The notes beneath the pieces were generated by a model, which had not been told where the DNA came from, did no database searches, and saw nothing but the letters and a program-made list of their open reading frames with translations. 64,000 nt of DNA from Caprimulgus europaeus (taxonomy: Eukaryota; Chordata; Aves; Caprimulgiformes; Caprimulgidae), in NCBI GenBank assembly GCA_907165065.1, contig OU015541.1, positions 15,621,501 to 15,685,500 of the forward strand. Direction: 5' to 3'. The position numbers and the translations under genes are program-made. This document shows, one piece after another, positions 23,161 to 35,096 of the stretch. Position 1 is the first letter of the stretch. Each line of letters begins with the position of its first letter.

Positions 23161-24830
23161 GCACACCCGCCCTGTCCAGCTCAGGTGTGCCTGCTGTGGG
23201 GAGTGTTCCCTTTCTTCCCCCCGAGCCCCGTGTGACCGGAGCTGGCTTTATTGTCTCGTGGCCCCACAGGCTGTGTTAGCCCTCAGCGCTTCCTGCACCG
23301 CACAGTTAGGGAGTAACAGGAGCAGATCCTGTGTAAACCGGCCCGTTAATGTCTGTGTGCAAAATGGTGCCTGTGACATCGAACAACTTCACACTCACTG
23401 TCGAAGGGAGCTCACACCTTTCTTGAGATCCCCGGGGACCCTGGTGTTAACGTTTCCAGCAGAAGCACATCTTGAGAGGCAGTGCCAAGTGTGAACCATG
23501 TCGGGGATCTCACACCAGAGGAGGAAAGCCTGTTACCCTTCCAAGAGGTGAAAAGACAAACACACCCAACGTGGAGGTGGTGTCGGGGTCAGGAATTCCC
23601 TGAGCTGCTGGTGCTGGAGCCTGAGAGCACGGGAGGAGGCATTGTCTGTGCTCACCTTGTTGAAATACTTCTGTCTTGAGCCAGAGGGACGATGGTCTGG
23701 GGTAGCGTTCCAGATTTGCAGTTTCCAGCTTGTTATTTATTGTAGGAGAGAGGGACAGAGCAGATGAGGTCCTTGGTTGGGCAGGGGAGTGGAGTTTCTG
23801 GTGCTCCTTCACAACTGGTTCTTGTGACCTGAGATTTAACAGCATCTGTGGTTTGTTTGACTTTCCTCCCTCTGCCTGAGGGCTCAGCAGGATTCCCCAG
23901 ATTAACAGCATCTGAAGGTGTTAGGGCTGTACCCTTCTGCCAGAGACTGCACCCCCCTTCGTGGGCCACCACTGTCTGACAGCTTTCTAGCCACAGCAGT
24001 CCCGAGTAGAACTGGAATTCTCAGTGACCTGGGGTTCTGGTGCAGCTTTTGGCCCGAGCCCCTGCAGAGCCTGGAAGCTGAATGGTTTATCTCAGACAGT
24101 GAAACAAAACCCACTTGTCTCACTAACAGTGTTTTGTTGCCCCTGGGAGCCCACAAAATGTCTCATTTGTATTTAAATTTAATAATATGCAGTAAGTCTT
24201 GGCCAATTGTTCAATGTAGTACGGAAAAGACTGAGTGGGTTTCCTGCTGAAGTCAGCCCGAGATAAGCAATGGCTGGGGGATCCAGGTTCTTTCTTTTTT
24301 GTCCTATGAATCTGAAACAATGTAAAGAGAAGTTCTAAACAAAGTTTGCCTCCTGAAATGATAATTTTGCTGTTCCATATAGAAATACTTAAAACTAGTA
24401 AGGTCTAAGAACTCAGACTCATAGATTTCCAAATGAAGAACCTGTTTTGTGAAACTCCCAGGCTACTGTGTTATTTAACATTATTTCTAACGAAGTTCCT
24501 GAAATGTTAATAGCTTAAAAAGACCCTGAAGCTCTTGCACAGAATTTCCAAGACTTTCTAAACTGAACTGGTCAGCTTCATCGAGTTGGGACATTTAGGA
24601 AAAAGGAGCTGTTTCAAAATTGAAGAAAAAAAAAAAGTGTGACTACAAAAGGTTCATTCCAACCTAATCATTTTTTACAGGTTGGTTGCAAACAAAATTA
24701 ATAATTTTCTCACAGCCATAATGAGGTTTCTTGTGGTTGTTCCCATAGTGCCACACTGGCTGCATGTCCCTCACCCGCTGCCACCGCTCCCTGCGTGCCC
24801 CTCACCCCACTCAATGGCATCTGAGGGGGT
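23161..24830. other. Intergenic stretch, nothing recognised
   Basis: Falls from GC-rich to average composition away from the RBM39 island. Short ORFs only. An A10-A12 run is near 24,625-24,637. I see no RNA gene or exon. Confidence 0.55.
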
Positions 24831-24840
24831 ATTAGAAGGG

Positions 24841-25417
24841 CTGTGGTCAGTAGGTCCAGAGAGGTTCTCCTCCCCCTCTACTCTGCCCTGGTGAGGCCAC
24901 ATCTGGAATATTGTGTCCAGTTCTGGGCCCCACAGTTCAAGAAGGACAGGGAACTGCTTGAGAGAGTCCAGCACAGAGCCACCAAGGTGATGAAGGGAGT
25001 GGAGCATCTCCCTGGTGAGGAAAGGCTGAGGGAGCTGGGGCTCTTTAGCTTGGAGAAGAGGAGGCTGAGGGGGGACCTCATTAATGTTGATCAATATCTG
25101 AAGGGTGAGTGTCAGGAGGATGGGGCCAGGCTCTTCTCAGTGATGTCCAATGATAGGAGGAGGGGCAATGGGTGTGAGCTGGAACACAGGAGGTTCCGCT
25201 TAAATTTGAGAAGGAACTTCTTTCCTGTGAGGGTGCCAGAGCCCTGGGACAGGCTGCCCAGGGAGGGTGTGGAGTCTCCTTCTCTGGAGACATTCAAGAC
25301 CCTCCTGGACACCTTCCTGTGTGATCTCATCCAGGTGTTCCTGCTCCGGCAGGGGGGTTGGACTGGATGAGCTTCCGAGGTCCCTTCCAACCCCTGACAG
25401 TCTCTGATTCTGTGATC
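24841..25417 (+). mobile_element. CR1 LINE, 5'-truncated, 3' end of ORF2
   Basis: The plus strand encodes the reverse-transcriptase C-terminal region typical of CR1: [19 protein letters not shown], then [36 protein letters not shown] and [18 protein letters not shown]. It runs into the 3'UTR-type sequence GGTCCCTTCCAACCCCTGAC and the short terminal TGATTCTGTGAT. Severe 5' truncation is normal for CR1. The ORF remains open for about 175 codons, so the copy is fairly young. A roughly 30-bp imperfect direct repeat flanks it. Confidence 0.92.
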
Positions 25418-26140
25418 TCTTCCGTGTCCCTCACCCCGCTGCCATCGCTCCCTGCTCCCAGTCACCCACCCGCAGGTCGGGTCTAACCAGCTCCCCGTTC
25501 CTCGTTCCCTCCCCACGGCTGGGACTCCGGTGTGTGTTTGTGCCGATGGTGGTGGGTCTCCCTGGGGGTTTCCTCCCCGCCGTGTGCCGGTGGAGCCCGG
25601 CTCTGGAAGGAGGCCAGGGAATGGGGTTTTGTCTGCTCGCCCCTTGCCCTTGGCTCACGCCGTGTGGTGTGAGAGGGAGGATGGACCCAACACGCGTAGG
25701 GCTGGCTACTTACCGACCGGGTGGGGTGGCTAATGAGGGACCTTGGCTGGCAAGCGGCTGCACAAGCTTGTCGCCAGCCCCAGCGCTGGCCCTGGCCGCT
25801 CCCCTCGGTCACTCCGTGCTCGGCTGCATTCCCCTCCGGAGCTGGCGGGAGGGCCGGGGGGAAGCTCTCGGGAACACGTTTCCGAACCAGTTTTCCCAGT
25901 TGTGGGATGATGATCCACGGGAGGGACTGGCTCCCGCTGCGGTGCTGCTGCGGGAACGCAGCCATCGCCGGGGTTTCTTCATCATCCCCGACCCTGCTGC
26001 CAGCGCCGGGGTGTTTGCTTAACGGGCGTCCCGGGGGAGACGCCGAGGGTCTGGGGTGGGGGTCGTTGGTGTTACCCAGCGCGCGCTGCGGGGATCGCGC
26101 AGATAAAACGAGATAAAAGGAAAAAAAAGAAATGGGTGGG
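25418..26140. other. GC-rich intergenic stretch, no gene called
   Basis: GC-rich sequence between the CR1 and the tRNA. Several overlapping ORFs of 60-160 codons exist on both strands, but they have low-complexity Gly/Pro/Arg/Ser composition and no recognisable domain. Confidence 0.5.
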
Positions 26141-26144
26141 AACG

Positions 26145-26150
26145 AAAAAA
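26145..26150 (-). terminator. RNA polymerase III terminator of tRNA-Glu
   Basis: A T6 run on the minus strand, 9 bases after the tRNA 3' end, is a standard Pol III stop signal. Confidence 0.85.
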
Positions 26151-26158
26151 TTTCTGCT

Positions 26159-26230
26159 TTCCCACACCGGGAGTCGAACCCGGGCCGCCTGGGTGAAAAC
26201 CAGGAATCCTAACCGCTAGACCATGTGGGA
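26159..26230 (-). tRNA. tRNA-Glu (anticodon UUC)
   Basis: The 72-nt minus-strand sequence folds as a full cloverleaf. The acceptor stem is TCCCACA with TGTGGGA, the D arm contains GGTCTAGCGGTTAGG (A box), the anticodon loop TTTTCAC has anticodon TTC (26,197-26,195) and stem CCTGG/CCAGG, and the T arm contains GGTTCGACTCC (B box). The discriminator base is A and no intron is present. It appears intact and matches the vertebrate tRNA-Glu-UUC sequence. CCA is not encoded, as expected in eukaryotes. It reads GAA codons. Confidence 0.97.
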
Positions 26231-26247
26231 CCGCACGATCAACTTGT

Positions 26248-26390
26248 CTGCACGCGCCGCCTGCTGCCTGAGCTGCGCGCCTCTGCACGCGCCGCCTGCT
26301 GCCTGAGCCGCGCGCCTCTGCACGCGCTGCCTGCTGCCTGAGCCGCGCGCCTCGGCACGCGCCGCCCGCCTCTGCGCGCGCTGCCTGCGC
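26248..26390. repeat. 35-bp GC-rich tandem array beside tRNA-Glu
   Basis: Units beginning CTGCACGCGCCGCCTGCTGC start at 26,248, 26,283 and 26,318, with a diverged unit at 26,353 and a partial one at about 26,372. The period is 35 bp. The array starts 18 bp upstream of the tRNA 5' end and is rich in CpG and GCGCGC. Confidence 0.9.
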
Positions 26391-26579
26391 GGGGGGTTGC
26401 AGCGGGTGCGGACCGTGCGCGGGGGCGGCCGCTCGGGCTCTGCCGAGCCTCGGTCACTGGGTAGCCGCGCCCGGGGGCCTCGCTGGGGCCGGTTGGCCGC
26501 GTTTCTCCTCTAACAGCAGCCGTCCACAAAGGGCAGCCACAGGGGCATTTGGGCAGAGGCGCGCGTGTCCGGGTTGTCA

Positions 26580-27998
26580 GCACAGAGCCTGTGTGCAGAG
26601 CTCAGGTGCAAATACAGGAACCTCCTGGCTGAGTTGTTCTGCTCAGCAGAGAGCCAGGGTGTTTGAAAGCCTGGCAAAGAGCACTTCACAGTCAGCCCAG
26701 CAAATGCCAACAGGGACGTTTGGCATTGCCATGCTGGCAACCGCAGGTTCAGTGGTGGCTTCTGCGAGAAGCTGCCAGAAGCCTCCCCCATGTCTGACAC
26801 AGCCAATGCCACCGGCTCCAAGATGGACCTGCCACTGGCCAAGGCTGAGCCCATCAGCAACGATGAGAACGCCTCTGTGATAACAGAATTAAGAAAGGGA
26901 AGAGAAAAAATCGCTGAACATTTTGCATCTGGAGAGAGGAGTGAGAAGATGTGAGAGCAACAACTCCACAGACACCAAGGTCAGGGAAAAAGGAGAGGGA
27001 GGAGGTGCTCCAGGCGCCGGAGCAGAGATTCCCCTGCAGCCTGTGGTGAAGCCCATGGTGAGGCAGCTGTCCCCTGCAGCCCATGGAGGTCCATGGTGGA
27101 GCAGATGACCCCCTGCAGCCCATGGAGGTCCATGGTGGAGCAGATGTCCCCCTGCAGCCCATGGAGGTCCATGGTGGAGCAGATGTCCCCCTGCAGCCCA
27201 TGGAGGTCCATGGTGGAGCAGATGTCCCCCTGCAGCCCATGGAGGTCCATGGTGGAGCAGTGACCACCTGTAGCCCGTGGAGGACCCCACGCCAGAGCAG
27301 GTGGATGCCCGAAGGAGGCTGTGACCCCGCGGGAAGCCCGCGCTGGAGCAGGTTCCTGTCAGGACCTGTAGCCCCATGGAGAGAGGAGCCCAGGCCGGAG
27401 CAGGTTTGCTGGCAGGACTTGTGACCCCGGGGGGGACTCGCGCTGGAGCAGTCCCTTCCTGAAGGACTGCACCCCATGGAATGGACCCAGGCTGGAGCAG
27501 TTCATGAAGAGCTGTCAGTCATGGGAAGGAGTCACACTGTGAAGTTCATGGAGGACTGTCTCCTGTGAGAGGGACCCCACGCTGGAGCAGGGGAGAGTGT
27601 GAGGAGTCCTCCCCTGAGGAGGAAGGAGTGACAGAGACAACGTGTGATGAACTGACCCCAACCCACATTCCCCATCCCCCTGTGCCGCTATGGGGGAGGA
27701 GATAGAAAATTGGGAGAAAAGTTAAGCCTGGGAAGAAGGGAGGGAAGGGGGATGATGTTTTAAGATTTGGTTTTATTTCTCATTATCCTCCTCTGATTCA
27801 TTTTGTAATAAATTAAATTCATTTCCCCAAGTCAAGCTTGTTTTGCCCGTGACAGTGATTGGTGTTTGATCTCCCTCTGCCCTTATCTCGACCCATGAAC
27901 CTTTTGTTATATCTTCTCTCCCCTGCCCAGTTGAGGAGGGGGAGTGATAATGCAGCTTTGGTGGGCATCTGGCATCCAGCCAGGGTCAACCCACTACA
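26580..27998 (+). mobile_element. Avian LTR-like interspersed repeat (non-coding), approximate limits
   Basis: I recognise this arrangement as a family repeated in bird genomes. A promoter-like part contains CCACTGGCCAAGGCTGAGCC and a degenerate TATA (near 26,885). A middle section repeats the theme 'CCATGG...GTGGAGCAG' and '...GCTGGAGCAG'. A poly(A) signal AATAAA (27,807) is followed by GTCAAGCTTGTTTTGCCCGT, and the right end is GTCAACCCACTACA (ending CA at 27,998). A signal, downstream U5-like part and CA end suggest a long terminal repeat, but the left TG end and the target duplication could not be fixed. No viral genes are present. Confidence 0.55.
27043..27263. repeat. 39-bp minisatellite (about 5 units) inside the LTR-like repeat
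   Basis: The unit contains CATGGAGGTCCATGGTGGAG and CAGATGTCCCCCTGCAGCC. Full units start at 27,082, 27,121, 27,160 and 27,199, with a partial unit at 27,238 and a diverged one before 27,082. Because 39 is a multiple of 3, all frames stay open and produce false repetitive ORFs on both strands. Confidence 0.95.
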
Positions 27999-30390
27999 CT
28001 TCAGCAGGAGCATGGCTGGTCCTCAAACCCTTGACTGCATGAGAAAGGATAAAGATAAGGAGTAATAAACCACTTCCTGCGCTCAGTGCAGGACCTTTTG
28101 TTATCAGCACGGATTAGTAAGCAGGCGCTGTGCAGGCAGAACTCGGGACACTGTCTGAGCACAAAAGGGGTTCAGTTTGAGTCTTAAAAAGTCAAATCTA
28201 TATTATTTCACTGAAAGGATACAGTGAGAAATAACCTGGAGATATTTCAGGTGGGGACATCTATAAACAACAACGTGAAGTAATTTTTTTGTGGTATTTA
28301 GGAAGAACATGAATAATGGGATGAAGCTGGGAAAACTGGGCAGATATAATGCAAAACACTGTCAGGATCTCGGATAGATGTCTGAACGATCACCCCGGGA
28401 CACAGCAAGGCCAGCAAGAAATACTGAAGAGCCTCTGTGCTGGTGAGAAATGGCAGAGGTGACCTTGTGAATCCTCATCTTTCTTTAGTTCTGGCATCCT
28501 GACTGTGGGACTTTCCTTCCAAGTTTCTCACAGAAATGGGGATTCAATTAATTTGTCAAGGCTTGTAAGAAAAAATCATCAGACTGCAGGATTAGCTTGA
28601 GGAATTATAGGTTCTGTCTGTGGCTAGAAAATAAACTCAGTTCTTGGCAAGTACCTCCAACAGTATTACACTGTCTGGCACAAACACCAGCCACAGCAAA
28701 GCCAGACGGGTTAGGCAGCTCGTGCAGCCCAGCGGGAGCGGGAGCAGGAGCTGCAGTGAGATGGGACAGCTCTGTCACCACCGCTTACACTGCTGCACGT
28801 GGCGGTGCCAGCTCAGCCTCGTGTCATCAGCCTTGGCCACCCACCTCTCAGCAAGTGTCCTCTGCTCTGGGCAGCTGTTCCCCAGCTCAAGGCAGCTGAT
28901 GGTGAGACTCATGCAGCCAGCCCACAGAGTTTAATGTTTTCCCACGTACAATGTCTCCTGCGGGAGCGAGCACCATGACCCAGCTCTTGCATTTGGACTG
29001 GTCAGTTAATCTTTAGGGGATGTGGACTGAAAGCAGCAGAGCTCCTACCAGACACAAAGAGGTGTGAGAGGCTGTGGTAGAGTAGAAGTCCCTTGGGAAC
29101 CTGTAACTGATGTGGTGGCAGGGACATACACACCTTATTTTCAGGAGTTTTTGTCCCATGGGAATTTTGAAGCAAGGCAGGCAAACCTCTGCTGTGGACA
29201 TCTTCCTGACCTTCACTGCCAGCAGCCTCGGAGTTTGACTCATAGAAAGTGACCTGAGAGCATGGACTTCCTTTCCCATGTCTGCCTAGCTGTGGGACAA
29301 GGACTGTCCGGGACAGCAGAGTTGATCTCCTGGTTCACAAGGGACCTTCCCACCTCCACCTTCCTCTCCTGTTCTTCTCCCGGCCTGTTCTGGTGTGTGG
29401 CTCTGCTCCTCATCCTTGTCTCCATCAGGCCAGTTCAGGTTCCTAGCCTGGCAAAATAACACTCATTTCTCTTTTGTGCCAGTTTAATGAGCTGAAGTAG
29501 TTGTTCACCCAGGCTCAGATGAACACCAGAACCGAGACTCAGAGCAGCAGGACTTGATGCATGGGGAGCCCTCAGCTCAGCTCAGCCGTCTCACCCACTG
29601 CACCATTCTTTCCCCTCTGAGGGTTTGTTATTCTTGTATCTGCTGCCCTTCCCCTCCTTGCAGCTCCCCTCTAGAAAGGCAGAGCCCTCCTCTGCTGTGG
29701 GGAGCAGTAACCCCTGCTAGAGCTCAGCCTGTCGCTCTGTCAGCAGCCACGGGGAAGATGGCAGAAACATCTTCTGTATGTTTTTAGTCACAATCTGCTT
29801 CAGAAAGCAGGAGAGGAAACAAAGAGCATTTGCTGCTCCATCTGTTTCCGTGTCCCATGCTGCTCAGGTTGGGTTACAGCCAGCTGCTGCCACTGCCAAT
29901 CGGTAATGCGATAGCACGGCTGCTTACTTTGCAAGGGGGCTAGAGACGGTAAGATGGAAAAAATTGGGACAGGATGATTTTTAAAAAGTCCCAGAGCAGA
30001 ACATCTGGCTTGTTATATAAATTTACATCATGCCTACTATAAAAAAACTTGCTGACTGCTGCTTAAAAACACATATTTTTATAAATGGCCAAGTATCTCC
30101 AACTAGCTCTTTCCAAGGGACAGTCCTGGCCTATTTGGTATCTTCAGCCAGCTTCAAAACACAGGCAAGGTTAATTAAGAACAGGAATATTTTTTCCTTC
30201 ACCTCGTGCATGCTAAGACCATTTGCTGGAAAGGATTCCCACAATGCACAATGCAGAGAACCTCAGCCAGCAGCTCCTGCACCCCGGTCAGCCCGGTCCC
30301 ATTCAGTAAGGTATCTGAGACATTGATATGTCTGTGCTGTGAAACAACGGAGAATTCACCACTTCTGCCTGCCTGGGTCCAACCTCAAGC
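27999..30390. other. Intergenic stretch, nothing recognised
   Basis: Mixed-composition intergenic DNA. Short ORFs on both strands have no domain I know. No RNA gene seen. Confidence 0.5.
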
Positions 30391-30394
30391 CCCT

Positions 30395-30565
30395 TGACAC
30401 GGCATTAGAGATGGAAGGGACCCTTGGAGGGCGTGAGCCCAAACTCTTGCTTGAAGTGAGGGCATCACCAACGCTAGATCAGGTCAACCATGGCTTTGCA
30501 CAGCCAAACCTTGAAAACCTCCAAGGCCAGAGATCCCATCACCCATGTGGGTGAACTGAAGCCCC
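30395..30565 (-). mobile_element. Old CR1 LINE fragment, inverted
   Basis: The plus strand reads GATGGAAGGGACCCTTGGAG, then CAGCCAAACCTTGAAAACCTCCAAGGCCAGAGATCCCATC. This is the complement of the CR1 3' region (conserved 'TGGAAGGGACC' and 'TTGAAAACCTCCAAGG' blocks). It is diverged and broken, so clearly older than the copy at 24,841. Confidence 0.6.
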
Positions 30566-33500
30566 GGTCAGCCTAGCACTTTACCTTGTTTCCTGTTACA
30601 ACAAATAACTGCCCACAGTGAGAAATCTTGCCTGTGTGTAGGCACTCGCAGTAGTAGCTTGGTAGTAGTTTGCCCTATTAAACATGAGGCTTTCACAGCA
30701 CAGAATGTTTTCTGGTGTTATTGGCTCCGTTGGTACAAGACTGCACAGAGCTGCTCCTGCTCCTGCTCCCCCTCCCAGCCATGGGGCAGCAGGAGGTGAC
30801 ATGAGCTGGAGACGAGGTGACAGCATGGCAGTGCCATACCCACCATACAAGAGGAGCACAGCAGGTTTGGTGATGGTAACCAGGGTTGGCCACAGTGGAG
30901 TGACTGCTGACCCAGCTGGTGGGATGGGGTCAGCAAGGTGCCAGGCCTGGCACAAGCTTCAGTGGAATGTAGCTCAGTGGGACTGAGGGTGAGGACCTGA
31001 GCTCCCGAGTGGAGCAGGGAGCCCCCGATGAAGCATCTCCCAGCTCATGCTCCCATCACTGCTGGTGCCCTGGAAGGCTGATCCAAGGTGGCAGCTGCAC
31101 CAGGTCAGTGCTGGCCATAAGCCCACACACACAAACCTTGCCAAGCAATTTAGGTGTCTACTGCCAGTATCATCAGTCTCTCCTCAACACAGGGTTTGTT
31201 CACACCTGACTGGAGCTGTCACTCCCCCCTTGCAGTGTACGGAGACATTTAACCACAGGGCTGGTACTGGGCTGGGCTGGTTCCGGGCTCTGCACTCCAG
31301 TTTGTTAGCAGAGGCAGAGCAAGGGCAGTGCCCGCTGGCCCAGACCTCCGGGGCGATGTGCTGGCTGTGCTCACACCTGTAGCACATCTACCTGGGCACT
31401 GTCCCACCTGCCCAGCCTGGTACACATGGGCAGGGCAGCAGCAGCGTGACACTGAGCTTTAGCATCACCAGTTCTCCCACACCCACAGATGAGGGAGACC
31501 CTTCCTGCAAGGCCCTGCGCCTGCCATTTCCACTCGTGGAGTGTGTGCACAAGTATGAACGTCCACCAGCTGAGCAGCTTCATGGAAGGGGATGGGTGTA
31601 CAACTCCAGACACAGCTTCTCCCACCTGGGAGCAGCATCTGAAGGAACAACTTGAGTATGATCTCAGGGACCTGGCTCCTTTTGCAGTTCTTCAGTGACA
31701 GTTGTAGGAAATATCCTTCTGCCAAGAACAGGCAGCAAGGGTATACTTTGGCCTGGAAACATTGATCATACATCTCTTAATTCATGTTACAGTGATCTGG
31801 TGTTTGCAGCCTGGCAGTTCATGAAGGCGGTTCCGTCTCGTAGGCAGCGTGGTTTTGTTATTAGCGAAAGCGCCAGGGTTTATAACCCTCTGTTCTCAGA
31901 GACACTGGGATGCCTCTGTCATGCTCTCCAAGACAGTTCAGACACTTCATATGCACCTTGTGCTGCCATCTTTGGTGTACTGGTGACAGGCATCATGACC
32001 CGTGGGCTTGATCTCCCATGCACGTGTCACAGAGCGACCCACCGTATCTCTGGAGGAGGACCTCCTCGTGTCACTGTACCAGGCAGCACAAGTAGAAGTT
32101 TTCCTCAGCCCATGACTGCCTGAGCTGTGAAAGCCTCTGAAAAGTCACTGCAGAGGTCTCACAAAAGAGGCTTTTCCCTTAGCTGCTTAATTTTTTCCCT
32201 CTGGGAAATTTTTCCCCTCCCCTTCCCTGAGTTGACACACCTCATGTCCACTAGCACTCTGTGGCTCTCCTGGAGAGGAGGACCCTGGCCTGGCAGCTTT
32301 GCACCTGCGTGCAAGTCACAGCCTCACAACCATCGATCACAACTGGTAATTGAAGCCCCTTTCACCCAGCCTTCCTCTTCCAGCAGTAGAGATCTCGGCT
32401 CCCAAGAGTGTCCTTGGTGCCAGCAGGTATGCAACCATCCTCTGGTGGGAGGTTCTGCCTTCATGGTGGTTTCCTTGCTTTTCATTTGGATGCCCTCCTG
32501 CTGCATGACTTTGTGCAAGACAGCACAGGGCCGCTAGCCCATGAGTAGGAGTGATCTGAGATGTCATCACAGCGTGTCCCCTGCACCCTCGAGTGCCTCG
32601 AGCTCCCTGCTTTGGCCTCAAAAGAGAGGGGATCTCTTAGTGTGTTATGTACAGAATCATGGCCCAAGAGCTTTAGCTGCAGCAGCTACACAATGAAGTT
32701 ACAGGTTCTCCAGCAAGCCTGCCAGAGATGTAGGTTGAAAACAGCCTCCACATTATAACAAACCCTGAAATATGCAAAATAAAATGAGAACAGCACAGAA
32801 AAAATGAATGCTTGTCTGGTCCTTTCTGCAGCCAACTTCCCAGGTGCTGTGTTGGGTCACTCATTTTGGGGAGCCCCTGAAGCTGGGGCTCTTGCAACCT
32901 CCCATCTCTCCAGCTTCTATTTTTAGCCTGTCCAAAGGCTTTTGCTAGCACAGCAGTGTCAATCAGGCTGTTAAACTTCTTATACCCCCAGTCTGTATCC
33001 ACAAAAGCCCTTGAACTGAGGCTGTCAGGCTGCTCTAAGCATTTTCCCAGCATTGCTGTTTCCCTCGGAGGACAGGTACAGCCTCTATTGGCAAAGGCAC
33101 ATCATCTCTGCATCCCACAAGGCAAGATGCCAATTTAACCACATTAGAGCTGCACCAGCAAACTTTTGTTTCCAACGCAGACCTGGTTTAACTCTTTCCT
33201 TCCCTGCTAGCCTGTGCCTCGGTTCCTGAGCTTTGCAGCCCTGCAAAACTCAGCCTCCCCTGCCTGCCCTCCCGCAGCACCACAGGCACCTCCAGCAGCT
33301 TCGCAGCCCCCGTGGTGGCCCCGCTCTGCGCCGGCCCCACTGCACAGACCCCCCGGTAAGCACAGTGCAGCCGAGCGTCCAGCCAGCGCCGAGCGGCCGT
33401 GATCTCACTGTCTCTCTATTTGTTATTGAACAGTGCAGTGGGACTTTCACGTGAATGTCTGCAGATTAAGTTACTCTGAAGTGCGTCAGTAGTGCCAAAA

Positions 33501-34400
33501 CGCCGTCTGCAAGGGAGCGCCACGAGCGCGGCATCGCTCCGTGCAGGGACTCCGTCTGCCGCCTCTCCCAGGGTGATTAATAAGCTGAGCAGACTCATTT
33601 CTGACTGTAGCAGAAATTTGCTGTATGGTGTGATACAGGCCAAAAGTCACTCTCAGTGGTAAAATCTACCTAGTATCTGCCATGTCTTGCACCCCCAGTT
33701 AGGCAGTCCAAGGCATCCGGGCAGCTCAGCCCTCAGGATTTGCCTCCACATGGGGATGTTCCTATTCTGGAATACCAGGACCCCATATGAGATTCGTTGG
33801 AAGCAGTGCCACGCTGCAGCAGTCACTGAGGTAACAGGGGCTCTGCTGGGCCACCGTGCCAAGTGACACACTCCAAACTGGTGGCTGGCAGAAGCTGACC
33901 TAGCAGGGCTGACCTTTAGTTCACAGCCTGTTTATTCAGACTGCTCATGCTGGTTGAAGAGCCAGGATCTGCCCTTTCCTGAGGCCTCTAAATTGCTGTG
34001 CATTTGCTGATGGTTGATCTGTGCACGTGCTGGGGACACACCTGGTCTTCCTGCACAGCCTTGACCAGACTACTGTGTGCTCAGGACACAGAGAAACACA
34101 GAAAGACCCTAAAATCTGCCCAGACAAAATTGCTGGGGCAAAAAAAGAAGGGATGTCTGGGCAAACCCAGATGCGTGGCAGCCTTACGCCACAGGCTGGC
34201 CTGAGACTTGTCATCCCGCCACGGGTCCTCGCAGGGACAACCCGGCCCCCAGCGCAGGTGAAGAGATTTCCCTCTTTCGAAGCTCCAGGCTGGTTCAAGT
34301 CCCACTTGCCCAAGTCCCATTTTCCATCGCCAATCCAGATGGATGTCAGGGATAACAGCGGGCAGAGCAGAGCGGAGCAGACCCGGCACAGGCCCCGTGC
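30566..34400. other. Intergenic stretch, nothing recognised
   Basis: Ordinary intergenic sequence leading to the second CpG island. Many short ORFs, none with a recognisable domain or splice-flanked homology. Confidence 0.5.
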
Positions 34401-34897
34401 TGCCGGCACACCCCTGTTCGGACACCCGGCTCCGGGCACAGCGGGAGGGTGGCAGGGACATGCATCACGGGGACAAACGGTTCACCGGGGCAGCTGCGAG
34501 CCAGGGGCGGGGACAGGCTACACCTGGCACCCGCCCCAACCTCGGTCCCCGGTGTCCCTGAGGCAGGGGATAGGGTGCGACCCGCCCGCGCTCCCACAGC
34601 CCCGCACCGCCCGTGACGGACGGGGCAGCTCCCGCCGCTGCCCACGGTTTTCCGCACAAGCCCGGTCACGGCAGCTGACCGGCCCCACGGACCTGTAGCT
34701 GCCGTGAGGCTCCAGCCTCTCTGGAGCTGAGGTCCCGGCTCAGCTTCTCCCCTCCTCGCTTCTACCCCTCGGGCCAGGCCGGGGCTGCGCGGTGCCCAGG
34801 CTCGGCGGGATCAGGAGGGCCCCAGAGCGGCCGCAGCTGCCGCCAGAGGCTGCCCTCGGCCCGCGGGCCCCGCCGCTCCGCCGGCCCCAGGCGCCGC

Positions 34898-34927
34898 TGC
34901 CCGCCCCGCCCCGCCCCGCCCCGCCCA
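34898..34927. promoter_or_regulatory. Tandem (CCGCC)n GC boxes
   Basis: A run of about five CCGCC/CCCGC pentamers makes overlapping Sp1/KLF sites 170-200 bp upstream of the start codon. It is both a microsatellite and a plausible core promoter part. Confidence 0.7.
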
Positions 34928-35096
34928 TCCCGGCCCGTCCCGGCACGGCGCGGCGGCCCCCAGCAGAGGGACCCGGGGAGCGGCCGGGGGTCCCGGCGGC
35001 CGGGCCGGGCCGCGCCGCCCCCCGGGCGGGGCCGGGATCGGGTTTCACATCCTGCCCCGCTCGCGGGCAGAGCCGGCGGCGCGGCCGAGCGGGGCC

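Noticed and set aside
22046-23279. Long overlapping ORFs (up to 389 codons) on both strands in the RBM39 CpG island
   Set aside because: Composition is Gly/Pro/Ala/Arg low complexity in all frames. High GC removes stop codons, and no domain or splice-linked homology exists.
24843-25370. 175-codon plus-strand ORF as a host gene
   Set aside because: It is the C-terminal end of CR1 ORF2, a truncated retrotransposon copy.
26854-27477. Repetitive-protein ORFs (for example repeated DLHGLQGDICSTM-type units)
   Set aside because: They are translations of the 39-bp minisatellite, open only because the period is a multiple of three.
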